Assembly: GCF_014205795.1 (NCBI RefSeq)
Contig: NZ_JACHCN010000006.1
Coordinates: forward strand, 124,001 to 188,000
Length of the DNA: 64,000 bases
Direction of reading: 5' to 3'
Source of the DNA: Rhodanobacter sp. MP7CTX1
Lineage (GTDB): Bacteria > Pseudomonadota > Gammaproteobacteria > Xanthomonadales > Rhodanobacteraceae
Shown here: positions 51,013 through 59,776 of the stretch, piece after piece
Position numbering within the stretch: the first letter of the stretch is position 1
How the letters are laid out: every line of letters begins with the position of its first letter
The notes under the pieces: generated by a model
Told to the model about the DNA's origin: nothing
Database searches by the model: none
Seen by the model: the letters and a program-made list of their open reading frames with translations, nothing else
Program-made: the position numbers and the translations under genes

Positions 51013-51405
51013 TCAGCCGCGCTGCGCGTCCAGATACTGGCGCACCACGTACAGGTCGGCGACGTTGCCCGACAGCATGCGTTCCAGTGCGGATTGACCG
51101 CCAAACAGCGATGCCTGATTCGGCTTGTGCAGCCACGCGTCGGCCTGCGGCGGATCAGGGAACAGGATCTGCAACGCCTTCCAGATGCCAAGCAGGTAGC
51201 TGATCCGCTCGATGGTGTCGCGACCAGGCAGGCCGTCCTGCTGACGCTTCCACTTGTAGAAGGTCGATTCCGGCGGATCACCGAGCAGCTTGCGCTGGTC
51301 GGCGATGCGCAGCTTCCAGTGTTCGGCCAACTGGAAGAAGGCGCGCAGTGCGGGGCCACCCAGTGCCTGGGCGGGAGTGGTTTCGGGCAGCGGGTGGGCC
51401 GACAT
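51013..51405 (-). CDS. Xre/MbcA/ParS-family antitoxin
   Basis: A 130-residue antitoxin. The N-terminal region (15-75) is an Xre-like HTH (ALRAFFQLAEHWKLRIADQRKLLGDPPESTFYKWKRQQ). The C-terminal DUF2384 domain (ERISYLLGIWKALQILFPDPPQADAWLHKPNQASLFGGQSALERMLSGNVADLYVVRQYLD) binds the toxin and blocks its active site in studied systems. AAGGAGAG precedes the ATG. An AT-rich palindrome 33 bases upstream is a probable operator. It is expected to autoregulate the module. Confidence 0.9.
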   Translation of the reverse strand: MSAHPLPETTPAQALGGPALRAFFQLAEHWKLRIADQRKLLGDPPESTFYKWKRQQDGLPGRDTIERISYLLGIWKALQILFPDPPQADAWLHKPNQASLFGGQSALERMLSGNVADLYVVRQYLDAQRG

Positions 51406-51437
51406 ACGAAACTCTCCTTATGAAGTCAAATGCAATT

Positions 51438-51454
51438 CTACTCCATATGTGTAG
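51438..51454. promoter_or_regulatory. Candidate operator of the Xre-RES module
   Basis: CTACTCCATATGTGTAG is an imperfect 17-base palindrome (CTACnC...GnGTAG around CATATG) in an AT-rich promoter stretch between the antitoxin and the divergent SRPBCC gene. Placement 33 bases upstream of the antitoxin start fits autorepression. Confidence 0.4.
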
Positions 51455-51524
51455 TTATTAATCAAATCAGGCGAGCGCCGTGTTGGCGTGGTAAAAAGGC
51501 GCCTCCAACCAGGGAGCCATTGCC

Positions 51525-52067
51525 ATGCGCGTGCCAACCTTCGTGGTATTCGTCCTGCTCGCTATAGCGCCTGCGCTCAGCCAGGCCGCGGTGAAGCAGG
51601 CCGCCTCCGACAGTTTGTTGATCCAGGACAGCCGGGTGTTGCACGTCACTCCCACCAAGGCTTACGCAGCACTGTCCGAGGTAGCCCATTGGTGGGACAG
51701 CGAGCACACCTGGTCGGGAAACGCGGCGAATCTCAGCCTGAAGGCCGAAGCGGGCGGATGCTTCTGCGAGCGATGGAACGACAACAGCGTGCAGCACATG
51801 CAGGTATTGGGGGCGATCAAGGATCACCAGCTGCGTTTGCAGGGCGGCCTTGGGCCGCTGCAAGGGATGGCCGTGCAGGGCGTGATGACGTTCACCCTGA
51901 AGTCGGCCGGCGACGGCAGCACACTGAGCTTCGAGTACCGGGTGAATGGAGCCAGCGCCAGCGGCCTGGACAAGCTCGCCGCTGGCGTGGACTCGGTACT
52001 GATGCAACAACTCGATCGGCTGCAGCGTTATGCCGAAACCGGCAAGGCGGACGCCGCCAAGCCCTGA
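51525..52067 (+). CDS. Exported SRPBCC-family lipid-binding-like protein
   Basis: A 180-residue protein with a signal peptide (MRVPTFVVFVLLAIAPALSQAA) and a START/SRPBCC-like domain: SRVLHVTPTKAYAALSEVAHWWDSEHTWSGNAANLSLKAEAGGCFCERW opens the helix-grip fold, and LSFEYRVNGASASGLDKLAAGVDSVLMQQLDRLQ gives the long C-terminal helix. The family binds hydrophobic ligands or cyclises polyketides; here the role is unknown and probably periplasmic. Start near GGGAG. It is divergent from the toxin-antitoxin module and convergent with the DUF885 gene. Confidence 0.85.
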   Translation: MRVPTFVVFVLLAIAPALSQAAVKQAASDSLLIQDSRVLHVTPTKAYAALSEVAHWWDSEHTWSGNAANLSLKAEAGGCFCERWNDNSVQHMQVLGAIKDHQLRLQGGLGPLQGMAVQGVMTFTLKSAGDGSTLSFEYRVNGASASGLDKLAAGVDSVLMQQLDRLQRYAETGKADAAKP

Positions 52068-52107
52068 GCCGATCGGTATTTCACCACGCTGACCCGGACA
52101 TCGCGGG

Positions 52108-53892
52108 CTATGGCGCGTTGCCGTCCTTTGCACCATCGGAACCGAAGTCCGGCTCCGGACCACCCTCGGCAATGAAGCGGTCGATGCGCTGTTCCAGTAC
52201 CGGCAGCGGCACCGAGCCCGTGGACAACACAGTGTCGTGGAAGTGGCGGACGTCGAACTTCGGTCCGAGCGCTTTTTCCGCCTTGGCGCGCAGGTCCAGG
52301 ATCTTCAGATAGCCCAGTTCATAGGACAGTGCCTGCCCCGGCCAGCTGATGTAGCGATCCACTTCGTTGGCGATCTCGCGCGAGGACAGCGCCGTATTTA
52401 CGGTTAGAAAATCGATCGCCTGTTGGCGCGTCCAGCCCAGATGGTGGATGCCGGTATCGACCACCAGTCGGCAGGCGCGCCACATCTGGTAAGTGAGAAA
52501 GCCGAAGTGCTGATAGGGCGTCTGGTAGATGCCCATCTCGTTGCCGAGGTATTCCGAATAAAGGCCCCAGCCTTCGCCGTAAGCGGAGATATAGCCATTG
52601 CGGCGGAACGCGGGCTGGCTGTGATCCTCTTCGGCCAGCTCGAGCTGCAAAGCATGGCCGGGATAGGACTCATGCAAAGTCAGCGCGGGCATGTTGTACA
52701 ACGGCCGCGACGGCAGGTCGTAGGTGTTGACCAGATAGACGTCCGGACCGCCGCGACCGGAGGTGTAGTACGGCGCGATGTCGGCGGATACCGGCACGAT
52801 CGTGAAGCGCTCGCGCGGCAGATGACCGAACATCTTCGACAGCTGGCCATCCACTTGCTTGGCCACCCATGCGCTACGCATCAGCAACTCGTCCGGCGTC
52901 TTCGCGTAGAACTGCGGATCGCTGCGCAGGAACTGCAGGAACTCGGGGAAGCTGCCCTTGAAGCCGGTCTGCTTCATCGTGTCCAGCATTTGCGCGTGGA
53001 TCTTCGTCACCTGGTCGAGGCCGATCTGGTGAATCGCGTCGGGGCTCATGTCCAGCGTGGTGTATTCGAGAATCTGCTGGCGGTAATAGGCCTTGCCATC
53101 CGGTAGCGCTTCGGCGGCCAGCGTGGTGCGCGCCTGCGGCACGTATTCATTGCGGAAGAACGTCAGCAACTTTGCATAGGCCGGAATCACGTCGTCACGA
53201 ATGCGTTGCAGGGCCTGACCCTGAAACGCCTGTGCCTGATCGGCCGGAATTGACGCGGGCAGCTGCTTGAATGGCGCGTAGAAGTCGCTCTGGGTCGGAT
53301 CCTTCAAATCGGCAACGGCGGCGATCGAGACATCGCGCCCCGCGAGCACCGCACGCGGAACGCTGAAACCGCGCTGGAGACCGGCGCGCATGTTCGCAAT
53401 CTGCTGATCGATATAGGACGGGATCTGCTTGAGGTGATCCAGGTATTTTTTATAGTCGTCCGCGGTGCGCGGCTGATCACCCAGGTTGTCGCCGACATCC
53501 GACCAGAACGCCGAATCGCTGTTGAACGGCATCTGCCAGTTCTTGAAGCGCTGGTCGGCCACGAAATTCGCAATTTGTTCGCGATAGACGGCGTAGTTGA
53601 CGCGGTTGGCCGGCGACAGCTGTGCCACATCGATGTCGCCAAGCTGTTTCAAAACGCGTTGCCAATAGTCCAGCCGTTGCTGCTGGCTGGCTGCATCGAC
53701 GTCGTCGAGCCGGCCATTGTTTGGCTGCGACTCGCCCGATGCGCTGACGCCGGCCTGACCCGTGCGCCACGCCCATTCGGTGGTGTATAGCTGCTTGAAA
53801 CGCGCATCCGCGTCCTGCGCTGCCCACGCCGGAGTCACCAGCATCAGTGCAGCCAAGCCCAGCCACGCGCTTCTCACCACCGCGCTATTCAT
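52108..53892 (-). CDS. DUF885-family exported metallopeptidase-like protein
   Basis: A 594-residue protein with a signal peptide (MNSAVVRSAWLGLAALMLVTPAWAA) and a DUF885 domain (PF05960). The domain carries the motif LTLHESYPGHALQLELAEED, an HExxPGH zinc-peptidase-like signature, near residues 465-485. Other landmarks are YTTLDMSPDAIHQIGLDQVTKIHAQM and GWGLYSEYLGNEMGIYQTPYQHFGFLTYQMWRACRLVVDTGIHHLGW. Peptidase activity is suggested by this motif, but the physiological substrate is not known. It starts 8 bases after the SulP stop, probably cotranscribed. The start could lie a few codons upstream at GTG. Confidence 0.9.
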   Translation of the reverse strand: MNSAVVRSAWLGLAALMLVTPAWAAQDADARFKQLYTTEWAWRTGQAGVSASGESQPNNGRLDDVDAASQQQRLDYWQRVLKQLGDIDVAQLSPANRVNYAVYREQIANFVADQRFKNWQMPFNSDSAFWSDVGDNLGDQPRTADDYKKYLDHLKQIPSYIDQQIANMRAGLQRGFSVPRAVLAGRDVSIAAVADLKDPTQSDFYAPFKQLPASIPADQAQAFQGQALQRIRDDVIPAYAKLLTFFRNEYVPQARTTLAAEALPDGKAYYRQQILEYTTLDMSPDAIHQIGLDQVTKIHAQMLDTMKQTGFKGSFPEFLQFLRSDPQFYAKTPDELLMRSAWVAKQVDGQLSKMFGHLPRERFTIVPVSADIAPYYTSGRGGPDVYLVNTYDLPSRPLYNMPALTLHESYPGHALQLELAEEDHSQPAFRRNGYISAYGEGWGLYSEYLGNEMGIYQTPYQHFGFLTYQMWRACRLVVDTGIHHLGWTRQQAIDFLTVNTALSSREIANEVDRYISWPGQALSYELGYLKILDLRAKAEKALGPKFDVRHFHDTVLSTGSVPLPVLEQRIDRFIAEGGPEPDFGSDGAKDGNAP

Positions 53893-53900
53893 TACTTTGT

Positions 53901-55565
53901 TCACTCCGCGGATCCTCTTGCCAATGGTGTTTTGCTGGAGGCCATGGCGGCGTCCTCCACGCTCCAGAAATTCAATGCCGACGACGGCAACTCGGGTAGT
54001 GCCACGCGCTGCAGCAACGCGCGCACGGCATCCTTCAATCGTGCCACACGCAGCGTGATGCCACGAGCAGACAACCACGTGGCGAACTCCGCCAGGGACT
54101 CAAGCGCGGTGCTGTCCAGATCGGATGACTCCTCCAGGCTAAGCACGACCACCTGGGTTCCGCCATGCTCCTGGACCCGCTGGCGCGCGAGCGTCAGGAT
54201 CGACTCCGCGTTGGCAAAGAACAGCGGCTCCTCCGGTCGCAGGATCAGCATGCCGGCCAACACATGGGCGCGCGGATGTTCGGCGATGTCCACAAAATCA
54301 TGGCTGCCACCCAGCTGGCCAAGCACGCTGATGCGCGGCGTGGCGAGCTGGCGCAGCAACATGGCCAAGCTGAAGGCGATCGCCACCAGCAGGCCGTTGA
54401 GAATGCCGATCGAGAGCACGGCGAGTACCGCGGCCAACGCCACCAGCCGGTCGCGCTTCCATTGCAGGTACGGCTTGAACACCGCCAGTCGCCACGACTT
54501 GCTTACCGCGTGGATCACGATTGCCGCCAGCACCGGCTCGGGTATCCGTTCGATCCAGCGCAGCAGCAGCAAGACCATCAGCAGCACGCTGGCGGCGGCG
54601 ACCAGCCCAGCCAGCCGCGAGCGGGCTCCGGCCGCCTCGTTCGCTGAAGTACCCGAATAGCCCGCGCCCAGCGGCATGCCGTGCAAAAGGCCGGAGACCA
54701 CATTGGCCACGCCGAGCACCAGCAGGTCACGGTTCGCACTCACCGGGTCGCCGTGCTTCAGCGCGAACGCGCGGATCGCACCGTACGACTCTGCATACAG
54801 CACCAGCAGCAACGCCGCCGCCAGCTCCATGCTGGGCAGCCACTGTCCGCTGGACGGCCATGTCGGCAGCGCCCATGCCGGCGTGAGATTGATCGCGCCG
54901 GTCAGCGTCACACCGTGCTGCGCCAACCAGCCCGAGGCCAGCACACCCAGCACAATCACCAACAGGCTACCCGGCAAACGGCGCACCCGCTCACTGAGGA
55001 AGAGCAGAAGCAAAGCGACCACACCGGCGCCCATGGTGGCTGGCTGAACGTCACCGGCAGACTTCAGCACACGCAGTAACAACAAGGGCACGAAGTCGCC
55101 GCGCAAGGGCGGCAATCCGATGAGGTTCGGCAGCTGCTTCAGCGCGATCACGCAGGCCAGCCCGAACGTGAAACCGCGCAGCACCGGTCGCGCGATCAGA
55201 TTCGACAATCCGCCGAGACGCGCCGCGCCGGCCAGTAGAAAACAGCCGCCGGTAAACAGCACCAGGGTCGCCGCCACCACCGCACGTGCTGCGCCATCCG
55301 GACCGGCCAGCGCGAGCGTGCCGGCGGCAAGTACCGCGGCCGAGGAAGAGGTGGCCGAGACAATCGCGTAGCGACTGCGGCCAAGCAGTCCATAGCAGAC
55401 CAGGCCGGCGAGCAGTGCCATGACACCGGCCTGCGGTGGCAGCCCGGCGATGCCCGAATACGCCACCGCCTCAGGCAGCAGCAGACCGGCGATCGACACC
55501 CCGGCGAGCACGTCGACGCCAAGGGTGGAACCCTGGGTAACCGTGGTGGCCGGGCTCGCGCTCAT
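53901..55565 (-). CDS. SulP-family anion transporter with STAS domain
   Basis: A 554-residue inner-membrane SLC26/SulP transporter for sulfate, bicarbonate or dicarboxylates. GVSIAGLLLPEAVAYSGIAGLPPQAGVMALLAGLVCYGLLGRSRYAIVSATSSSAAVLAAG is the canonical N-terminal signature. About 11-14 membrane helices follow. The cytoplasmic STAS domain (about 425-535) contains VVVLSLEESSDLDSTALESLAEFATWL. Its start overlaps the ParB-like gene by four bases, and its stop is 8 bases before the DUF885 gene. The substrate is unknown. Confidence 0.93.
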   Translation of the reverse strand: MSASPATTVTQGSTLGVDVLAGVSIAGLLLPEAVAYSGIAGLPPQAGVMALLAGLVCYGLLGRSRYAIVSATSSSAAVLAAGTLALAGPDGAARAVVAATLVLFTGGCFLLAGAARLGGLSNLIARPVLRGFTFGLACVIALKQLPNLIGLPPLRGDFVPLLLLRVLKSAGDVQPATMGAGVVALLLLFLSERVRRLPGSLLVIVLGVLASGWLAQHGVTLTGAINLTPAWALPTWPSSGQWLPSMELAAALLLVLYAESYGAIRAFALKHGDPVSANRDLLVLGVANVVSGLLHGMPLGAGYSGTSANEAAGARSRLAGLVAAASVLLMVLLLLRWIERIPEPVLAAIVIHAVSKSWRLAVFKPYLQWKRDRLVALAAVLAVLSIGILNGLLVAIAFSLAMLLRQLATPRISVLGQLGGSHDFVDIAEHPRAHVLAGMLILRPEEPLFFANAESILTLARQRVQEHGGTQVVVLSLEESSDLDSTALESLAEFATWLSARGITLRVARLKDAVRALLQRVALPELPSSALNFWSVEDAAMASSKTPLARGSAE

Positions 55566-56176
55566 TCGCTCGTCCCGCTCCAGCCCGGCAGGTAGGCCGT
55601 GTCATGGCTGTGCGCCAACAACAGCGCCTGCTGCATGACCTTTGCACTGATCTTGCCGCCTGATAGCTTGAGATGGCGGCGATAAAAGTCCGCCCATGGA
55701 AATTCCGCGTATGGAATCGCGTCCTTGGCGAAACCACCCACCATGCGCACTCGCGCCGCAAGCGTGCGATAGGGGTCATCGACCATCTCGGCAAGGCCGA
55801 CCGGCATCGTGTCGTAATCGATGCGATTGCCGTGCTGGTCATACGGATGTGCCCAGCGATTGAATTCCATCGTGCGCCAGAACACCGGTGGCTCCAGCCA
55901 GGAAAAGTCGCGCTGAATGACCACCGGCACGGTTTTCACGCCCTCCTCCAGCAGCGCGAGACCGAGGTGGTGACGGTCGACGATGTAGACCCTTTGCTTC
56001 GGCCCCAGCACGCCGGGAAAGCAGTGTGCCGAGAGCAGTTCCCGACGCTTCTTGCGGCCGAGCTTTTCCCACTCTGAACGCTTGGCGGCGACTTCGGTCT
56101 TGCCCACGGTGAACTGGGTCGGTCGCAGCTTGGCCGGGGCGATCGACAGCAGCGGATGAGGAACACCAGACGACAT
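55562..56176 (-). CDS. ParB-like nuclease-domain protein (ParBc_2)
   Basis: A 204-residue protein with a ParBc_2-type domain (PF08857), generally annotated ParB-like. It begins PAKLRPTQFTVGKTEVAAKRSEWEKLGRKKRRELLSAHCFPGVLGPKQRVYIVDRHHLGLALLEEGVKTVPVVIQRDFS, with the DRHH motif that replaces the GxxR of chromosomal ParB. There is no HTH or dimer domain, so partitioning is unlikely; members may bind or hydrolyse nucleotides. It is the first gene of an overlapping operon with SulP and DUF885, an unusual combination. Start preceded by GGGTCGAG. Confidence 0.85.
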   Translation of the reverse strand: MSSGVPHPLLSIAPAKLRPTQFTVGKTEVAAKRSEWEKLGRKKRRELLSAHCFPGVLGPKQRVYIVDRHHLGLALLEEGVKTVPVVIQRDFSWLEPPVFWRTMEFNRWAHPYDQHGNRIDYDTMPVGLAEMVDDPYRTLAARVRMVGGFAKDAIPYAEFPWADFYRRHLKLSGGKISAKVMQQALLLAHSHDTAYLPGWSGTSE

Positions 56177-56267
56177 GGCTCGACCCTTAGACAGTTTCGG
56201 TGTGGTCGAGCGTACCCGAGCCTGAGCGGCGATGGGACCGTACAACGCGCAATGTCGCGCTGTACGG

Positions 56268-56972
56268 CTATTCCATGCCCGCGTAATAGCCGCGCATCGC
56301 CCGCAGATAGGCGTCCAGATTACGGCCCGCCAGTTCATCGAACAGCTCGCCGGTTTCGGCGACTTCGTCGATGCGGTCGGGTCGGAAATTACGAAAATTC
56401 TCGCGCAACCGGCACCACGTGCCAAGCGTCCACTTACCGCCCCAAAACGCCAGGCACAACGGCTCAACCTCGCGCGTGCTGATGTTGCCGCCCTCGTCGC
56501 GATAGGCCAGCCGCAATACTTGGCGCGTCTCGATCGCCGCATGCAGCCGATCGATCCGGGCGGCAAACGCGAGTTTGTATTCGTCGCGCCAGATTGGCGC
56601 ATAGATACGAGTGCGTGCCGAACGTTCGCGCAGTTCCGGGGGCAGTACCGCCTCGATCTTCATCAACGCGGTCTGCGCGCTTTCGGCCAACTTGGTCCCG
56701 GCAAACGCGCGCACGAAGCGCGTGCCGACCACCAGAGCTTCAAGTTCGTCAGCACTGAACATCAGCGGCGGGATGTCCGAACCCTTGCGCAGTACGTAGC
56801 CAACCCCGGCCTCGCCCTCGATCGGCACGCCGGACAGCTGCAGGTCGGACACGTCGCGATAGACCGTGCGCAGGGAAACCCCCAGCGTCTCGGCCAGCTG
56901 GCGGGCCTGCAGCGCGGTGCGACGGCCGCGCAGGGCGTGGATGATGAGGAACAGTCGGTCAGCGCGGCGCAT
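56268..56972 (-). CDS. YafY/PafC-type WYL-domain transcriptional regulator
   Basis: A 234-residue regulator with an N-terminal DeoR-like HTH (MRRADRLFLIIHALRGRRTALQARQLAETLGVSLRTVYRDVSDLQLSGVPIEGEAGVGYVLRKG) and a WYL domain (about 140-225: LRLAYRDEGGNISTREVEPLCLAFWGGKWTLGTWCRLRENFRNFRPDRI). WYL domains bind ligands or nucleic acid. It lies downstream of the five-gene detoxification-like operon on the same strand (167-base gap), so it could control that operon. That relation is inferred from position. Confidence 0.9.
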   Translation of the reverse strand: MRRADRLFLIIHALRGRRTALQARQLAETLGVSLRTVYRDVSDLQLSGVPIEGEAGVGYVLRKGSDIPPLMFSADELEALVVGTRFVRAFAGTKLAESAQTALMKIEAVLPPELRERSARTRIYAPIWRDEYKLAFAARIDRLHAAIETRQVLRLAYRDEGGNISTREVEPLCLAFWGGKWTLGTWCRLRENFRNFRPDRIDEVAETGELFDELAGRNLDAYLRAMRGYYAGME

Positions 56973-57139
56973 CGCGGCATCATCGCCGAGACGGGCCGTG
57001 ACGACCAGCGCCGTTCGTCACGGCTTGCTCGCCTTGCAACGTCGCCCACGATCGTTGCTGCACCGATTTCACCGCGGAGGTGGCGGGAATCTGATGCGCG
57101 ATAGCTCATGGCTTTCACCGAATCTCGCCGCTGTGTCGG

Positions 57140-57778
57140 TTACGCGGCCTGCGACGCCGCGAGTTCGGCATCCTTCTCCGCGGCCCGCTGCATGGCCGGT
57201 CGCGTGATCACGCGATCGATGTAGGCGCGGATCACCGGCAGCTCCGGCACCAGCTTGAACATGGTTGTCCAGTTGAGTGCGCTGCCCCACAGGACGTCAG
57301 CCGCGCTGAACGTGTCGCCCAGCAGGTATGGCCCCTTTTCCAACTGATCGGTCAGCGTCTTCAGCATGGTGTCGAAATCGCCATAAGGGCACGTGGACGA
57401 GGCCGCCGCTTCCCGCTTCATCGATCTGTCGATCAAGGCCGGCTCAAAGCAGGAACCGTAGAACACCAGCCAGCGCAGGTACGGCCCACGCAGCGGGTCG
57501 CCGATCGGTGGCGCCAGCTTCGCCTCGGGATACAGATCGGCCAGATACATGAACACCGCCGGCTGCTCGGTGATCAACGCATCGCCATGGCGGATCGCCG
57601 GCACCTTGCCCATCGGATTGATCGCCAGATACGCGCTCTGGCGTTGCTCGCCGGTCTTGAAGTTGAGCACGTGCAGGTCATAGTCGACACCGAGCTCTTC
57701 GAGCAGGGCCCGGGTGCCGCCGGAGCGGCTTTGCGGGGCGTGGAAAAACGTGACTTTCGGTTTCGTGGACGTGTCCAT
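57140..57778 (-). CDS. Glutathione S-transferase
   Basis: A 212-residue cytosolic GST. The N-terminal thioredoxin-like domain is KVTFFHAPQSRSGGTRALLEELGVDYDLHVLNFKTGEQRQSAYLAINPMGKVPAIRHGDALITEQPAVFMYLADLYPEA, with a serine near residue 17 as the glutathione-activating candidate. The ESxAI motif appears as TEQPAVFMYLA. The C-terminal all-helical domain (95-205) has GDTFSAADVLWGSALNW. GAGGAG precedes the ATG. It is the last gene of a five-gene operon with GFA, NIPSNAP, DUF1579-like and DJ-1-like genes, consistent with electrophile detoxification. Confidence 0.94.
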   Translation of the reverse strand: MDTSTKPKVTFFHAPQSRSGGTRALLEELGVDYDLHVLNFKTGEQRQSAYLAINPMGKVPAIRHGDALITEQPAVFMYLADLYPEAKLAPPIGDPLRGPYLRWLVFYGSCFEPALIDRSMKREAAASSTCPYGDFDTMLKTLTDQLEKGPYLLGDTFSAADVLWGSALNWTTMFKLVPELPVIRAYIDRVITRPAMQRAAEKDAELAASQAA

Positions 57779-57806
57779 GGGTGTCTCCTCGCAAGCTCTG
57801 CGCAAA

Positions 57807-58211
57807 CTAAAGATGCCGCGTCTCGGCGGGCGGCGACCGCCAGTTGTTCTGGCGACCGTCGGCGTAATGCACCGGTGCTTCGATCAGCGCTGCTGGTTCG
57901 ACGTCATCGAGGCAGGCCAGGTTCACACTGTAGAACTCTCCGCCAAGTACATCGAGATGGTCGCGCCCGAACGGGCGCACGCCGCAGTGTCGGCAAAACA
58001 GGTGATGCATGCTGTTTGAGCCGAACTGGACATCGGAAAGCTCGCCCTCACCTGCCAGCAGACGGAACGCTTGCGGCTTCACGATCGCGCCCCACTGCCT
58101 GGTCTTGCTGCAGATCGAGCAATTGCATCTGTCGCTAACGGCGGCCAGGTCGATGATCGCTTCCAGGCGAACCGCACCGCAATGGCAACTGCCGAGATAG
58201 GTCTTGGTCAT
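57807..58211 (-). CDS. GFA-family (glutathione-dependent aldehyde-adduct) zinc protein
   Basis: A 134-residue GFA-domain protein. All zinc cysteines are present: [19 protein letters not shown] and LFCRHCGVR. The founding member was described as a glutathione-dependent formaldehyde-activating enzyme, though the activity of most members is unproven. The start has GGAG. The first codon overlaps the NIPSNAP gene stop by four bases, and the GST gene follows 28 bases downstream. The pairing with a GST supports a thiol or aldehyde role (inference). Confidence 0.92.
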   Translation of the reverse strand: MTKTYLGSCHCGAVRLEAIIDLAAVSDRCNCSICSKTRQWGAIVKPQAFRLLAGEGELSDVQFGSNSMHHLFCRHCGVRPFGRDHLDVLGGEFYSVNLACLDDVEPAALIEAPVHYADGRQNNWRSPPAETRHL

Positions 58212-59032
58212 AAAACGTCTCCGGTGGACACGTTGGTGGACAGGCTTGGCAAATGCGTCCGTCGATATGAACCGCGCAGCAGCGAGCGCGCCGTCGGTGC
58301 CAAGCGCAGCGTTTCCGGCGGTCGTACGAGAAAGCGCGTCAGTGCCTCGGCTAGCGTCACCCGCCAAGCTATCGAGTGCGTCAACGCGGCAACATGACGT
58401 GCGTAGGCCGGGTGGTCCGCAAAACATGCCACGCCGACGAGGACATGCTCGCCTTCACGGACCGGCAGCGCTGGAAAACTGTTGCTGCTGTATTCGGTGA
58501 CGAAGCTGGCGGCGAGCGGAGCAGCGCATTCGGCAAGCAACGGCGCGATTTGCCTGGCAAAGTAGTTCGCGAAACCTTCGATGGCTGGCGCCGCGCCATA
58601 CCAGAGCGTGATCACCACCAGCTCTTCGTCGATGTCGTGAGAACCGTGCGAATGCCGGTTGTTCGCATCGGAGATAAAACCCGTCGGCACGTCGAGCGGC
58701 CTAAGCAGCAGCACATTGTCGGAATCGATCATCGTGGCGTTTGCCGCGTCGCGATGCGTCTGCCATGCCGGGCCACCGTAAAACGCGGCCAACGCCAGCG
58801 CGCGCGATGGCATGTCGGCAAAGCCGCGCAGCCAGACGAAACGATCCGGATCGTCCAGATCGCGGAACTGACCGATCAGCGTCATGCCTACGGCCTCTTG
58901 TGTCTCGACAAATTCACGTTCGAACAACTCGATCAGGATGTTGCGCTTACCGGGATGCAGTGTGTACTGGCGCAGCTCCACGATCGGGCAAAAACTTGCC
59001 GCGCAGGCTGCGGTTGCGACGGTCGCATTCAT
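58208..59032 (-). CDS. NIPSNAP-family protein
   Basis: A 274-residue protein with two NIPSNAP/dimeric ferredoxin-like modules. The first begins [59 protein letters not shown] and continues to [28 protein letters not shown], matching the NIPSNAP pattern exactly. The second half (150-240) is more diverged, with [27 protein letters not shown]. No signal is evident. The family is found in bacteria and mitochondria, with roles ranging from stress sensing to unknown. It overlaps both neighbours by four bases, so translation is coupled. Confidence 0.9.
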   Translation of the reverse strand: MNATVATAACAASFCPIVELRQYTLHPGKRNILIELFEREFVETQEAVGMTLIGQFRDLDDPDRFVWLRGFADMPSRALALAAFYGGPAWQTHRDAANATMIDSDNVLLLRPLDVPTGFISDANNRHSHGSHDIDEELVVITLWYGAAPAIEGFANYFARQIAPLLAECAAPLAASFVTEYSSNSFPALPVREGEHVLVGVACFADHPAYARHVAALTHSIAWRVTLAEALTRFLVRPPETLRLAPTARSLLRGSYRRTHLPSLSTNVSTGDVL

Positions 59033-59766
59033 GCGGTCAACCGCTGCATGGTCATCACCCAGTTGACCTCCCAGCTATGGCCGTTATTGGTCGAGAACGC
59101 CTGCTCCCAACGCGGGTGCTCGGCGTCGGCCGTCCATAGGAAACGCACGAGGATTGGCCTGCCCTTGAATTCGTCGCGCCCATAGAACGTTCCCACGCCG
59201 TGCTCGAAACGACCCAGCACCGGTGGCTCCAGCGCCACCCGCTGGTTGTCGACCCAGTAAATGCTCCACGCGCGCGTGTTCGGATCAAACAGGCGCATCG
59301 TCATGCCGATGAAATGGCTGTCGCCGAACGCGTCGGTGACAAACTCGTCCTGGTTGCCCATGCCGCCGAGGATCGGCCGGCACTCCTGCAAGGCGTCGAA
59401 CTCTTCCCACTCGGCACTGCCGGCGAGGCGCTCCTTCAGACGGCGGTTGTGCACCTTCCAGCGGCCGAAGAAGAAGTCGAAATCGTGCGAGGGTTCATGC
59501 GGTGCGGGCTTGCTCACGGGCATTCCTGTGGTGGGCTCGGCGACGGCGACGTCAAAGCGGGCGATGAGGCCGATCGCGGCGGCAGCCAAGGCGGCGATCA
59601 ACACGCGCCGACGTGGATGGTTGAGGTTCCTGTTGGCGGTTGCCTCATTGCCGCAACGCTCACCCTCAAGCGAACCATGCGGCAGTCGGTACTGGCCATC
59701 CAGCAGCCGGCCACGGTGATACAGCGGCTGGTAGGCGTGCACGACGCGATGGATCAAGCGATTCAT
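59029..59766 (-). CDS. DUF1579-like exported protein with unusual N-terminal extension
   Basis: A 245-residue protein whose C-terminal 170 residues resemble the DUF1579/lipocalin-like family of small-ligand binders: HEPSHDFDFFFGRWKVHNRRLKERLAGSAEWEEFDALQECRPILGGMGNQDEF, ending [17 protein letters not shown]. Before it lies a hydrophobic segment (about 54-75, RRRVLIAALAAAAIGLIARFDVAVA) with a twin-arginine-like RRR. A 50-residue basic extension precedes that. The ATG at 59766 has GAGGAGG, so the extension is truly translated unless another start is used. It overlaps NIPSNAP and follows the DJ-1-like gene by 10 bases. Confidence 0.78.
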   Translation of the reverse strand: MNRLIHRVVHAYQPLYHRGRLLDGQYRLPHGSLEGERCGNEATANRNLNHPRRRVLIAALAAAAIGLIARFDVAVAEPTTGMPVSKPAPHEPSHDFDFFFGRWKVHNRRLKERLAGSAEWEEFDALQECRPILGGMGNQDEFVTDAFGDSHFIGMTMRLFDPNTRAWSIYWVDNQRVALEPPVLGRFEHGVGTFYGRDEFKGRPILVRFLWTADAEHPRWEQAFSTNNGHSWEVNWVMTMQRLTA

Positions 59767-59776
59767 GCTGACCTCC

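Noticed and set aside
55562..56176. ParB-like gene taken as a chromosome or plasmid partition locus
   Set aside because: It lacks ParA, the HTH and dimer domains and parS-like sites; it is a ParBc_2-type single-domain protein.
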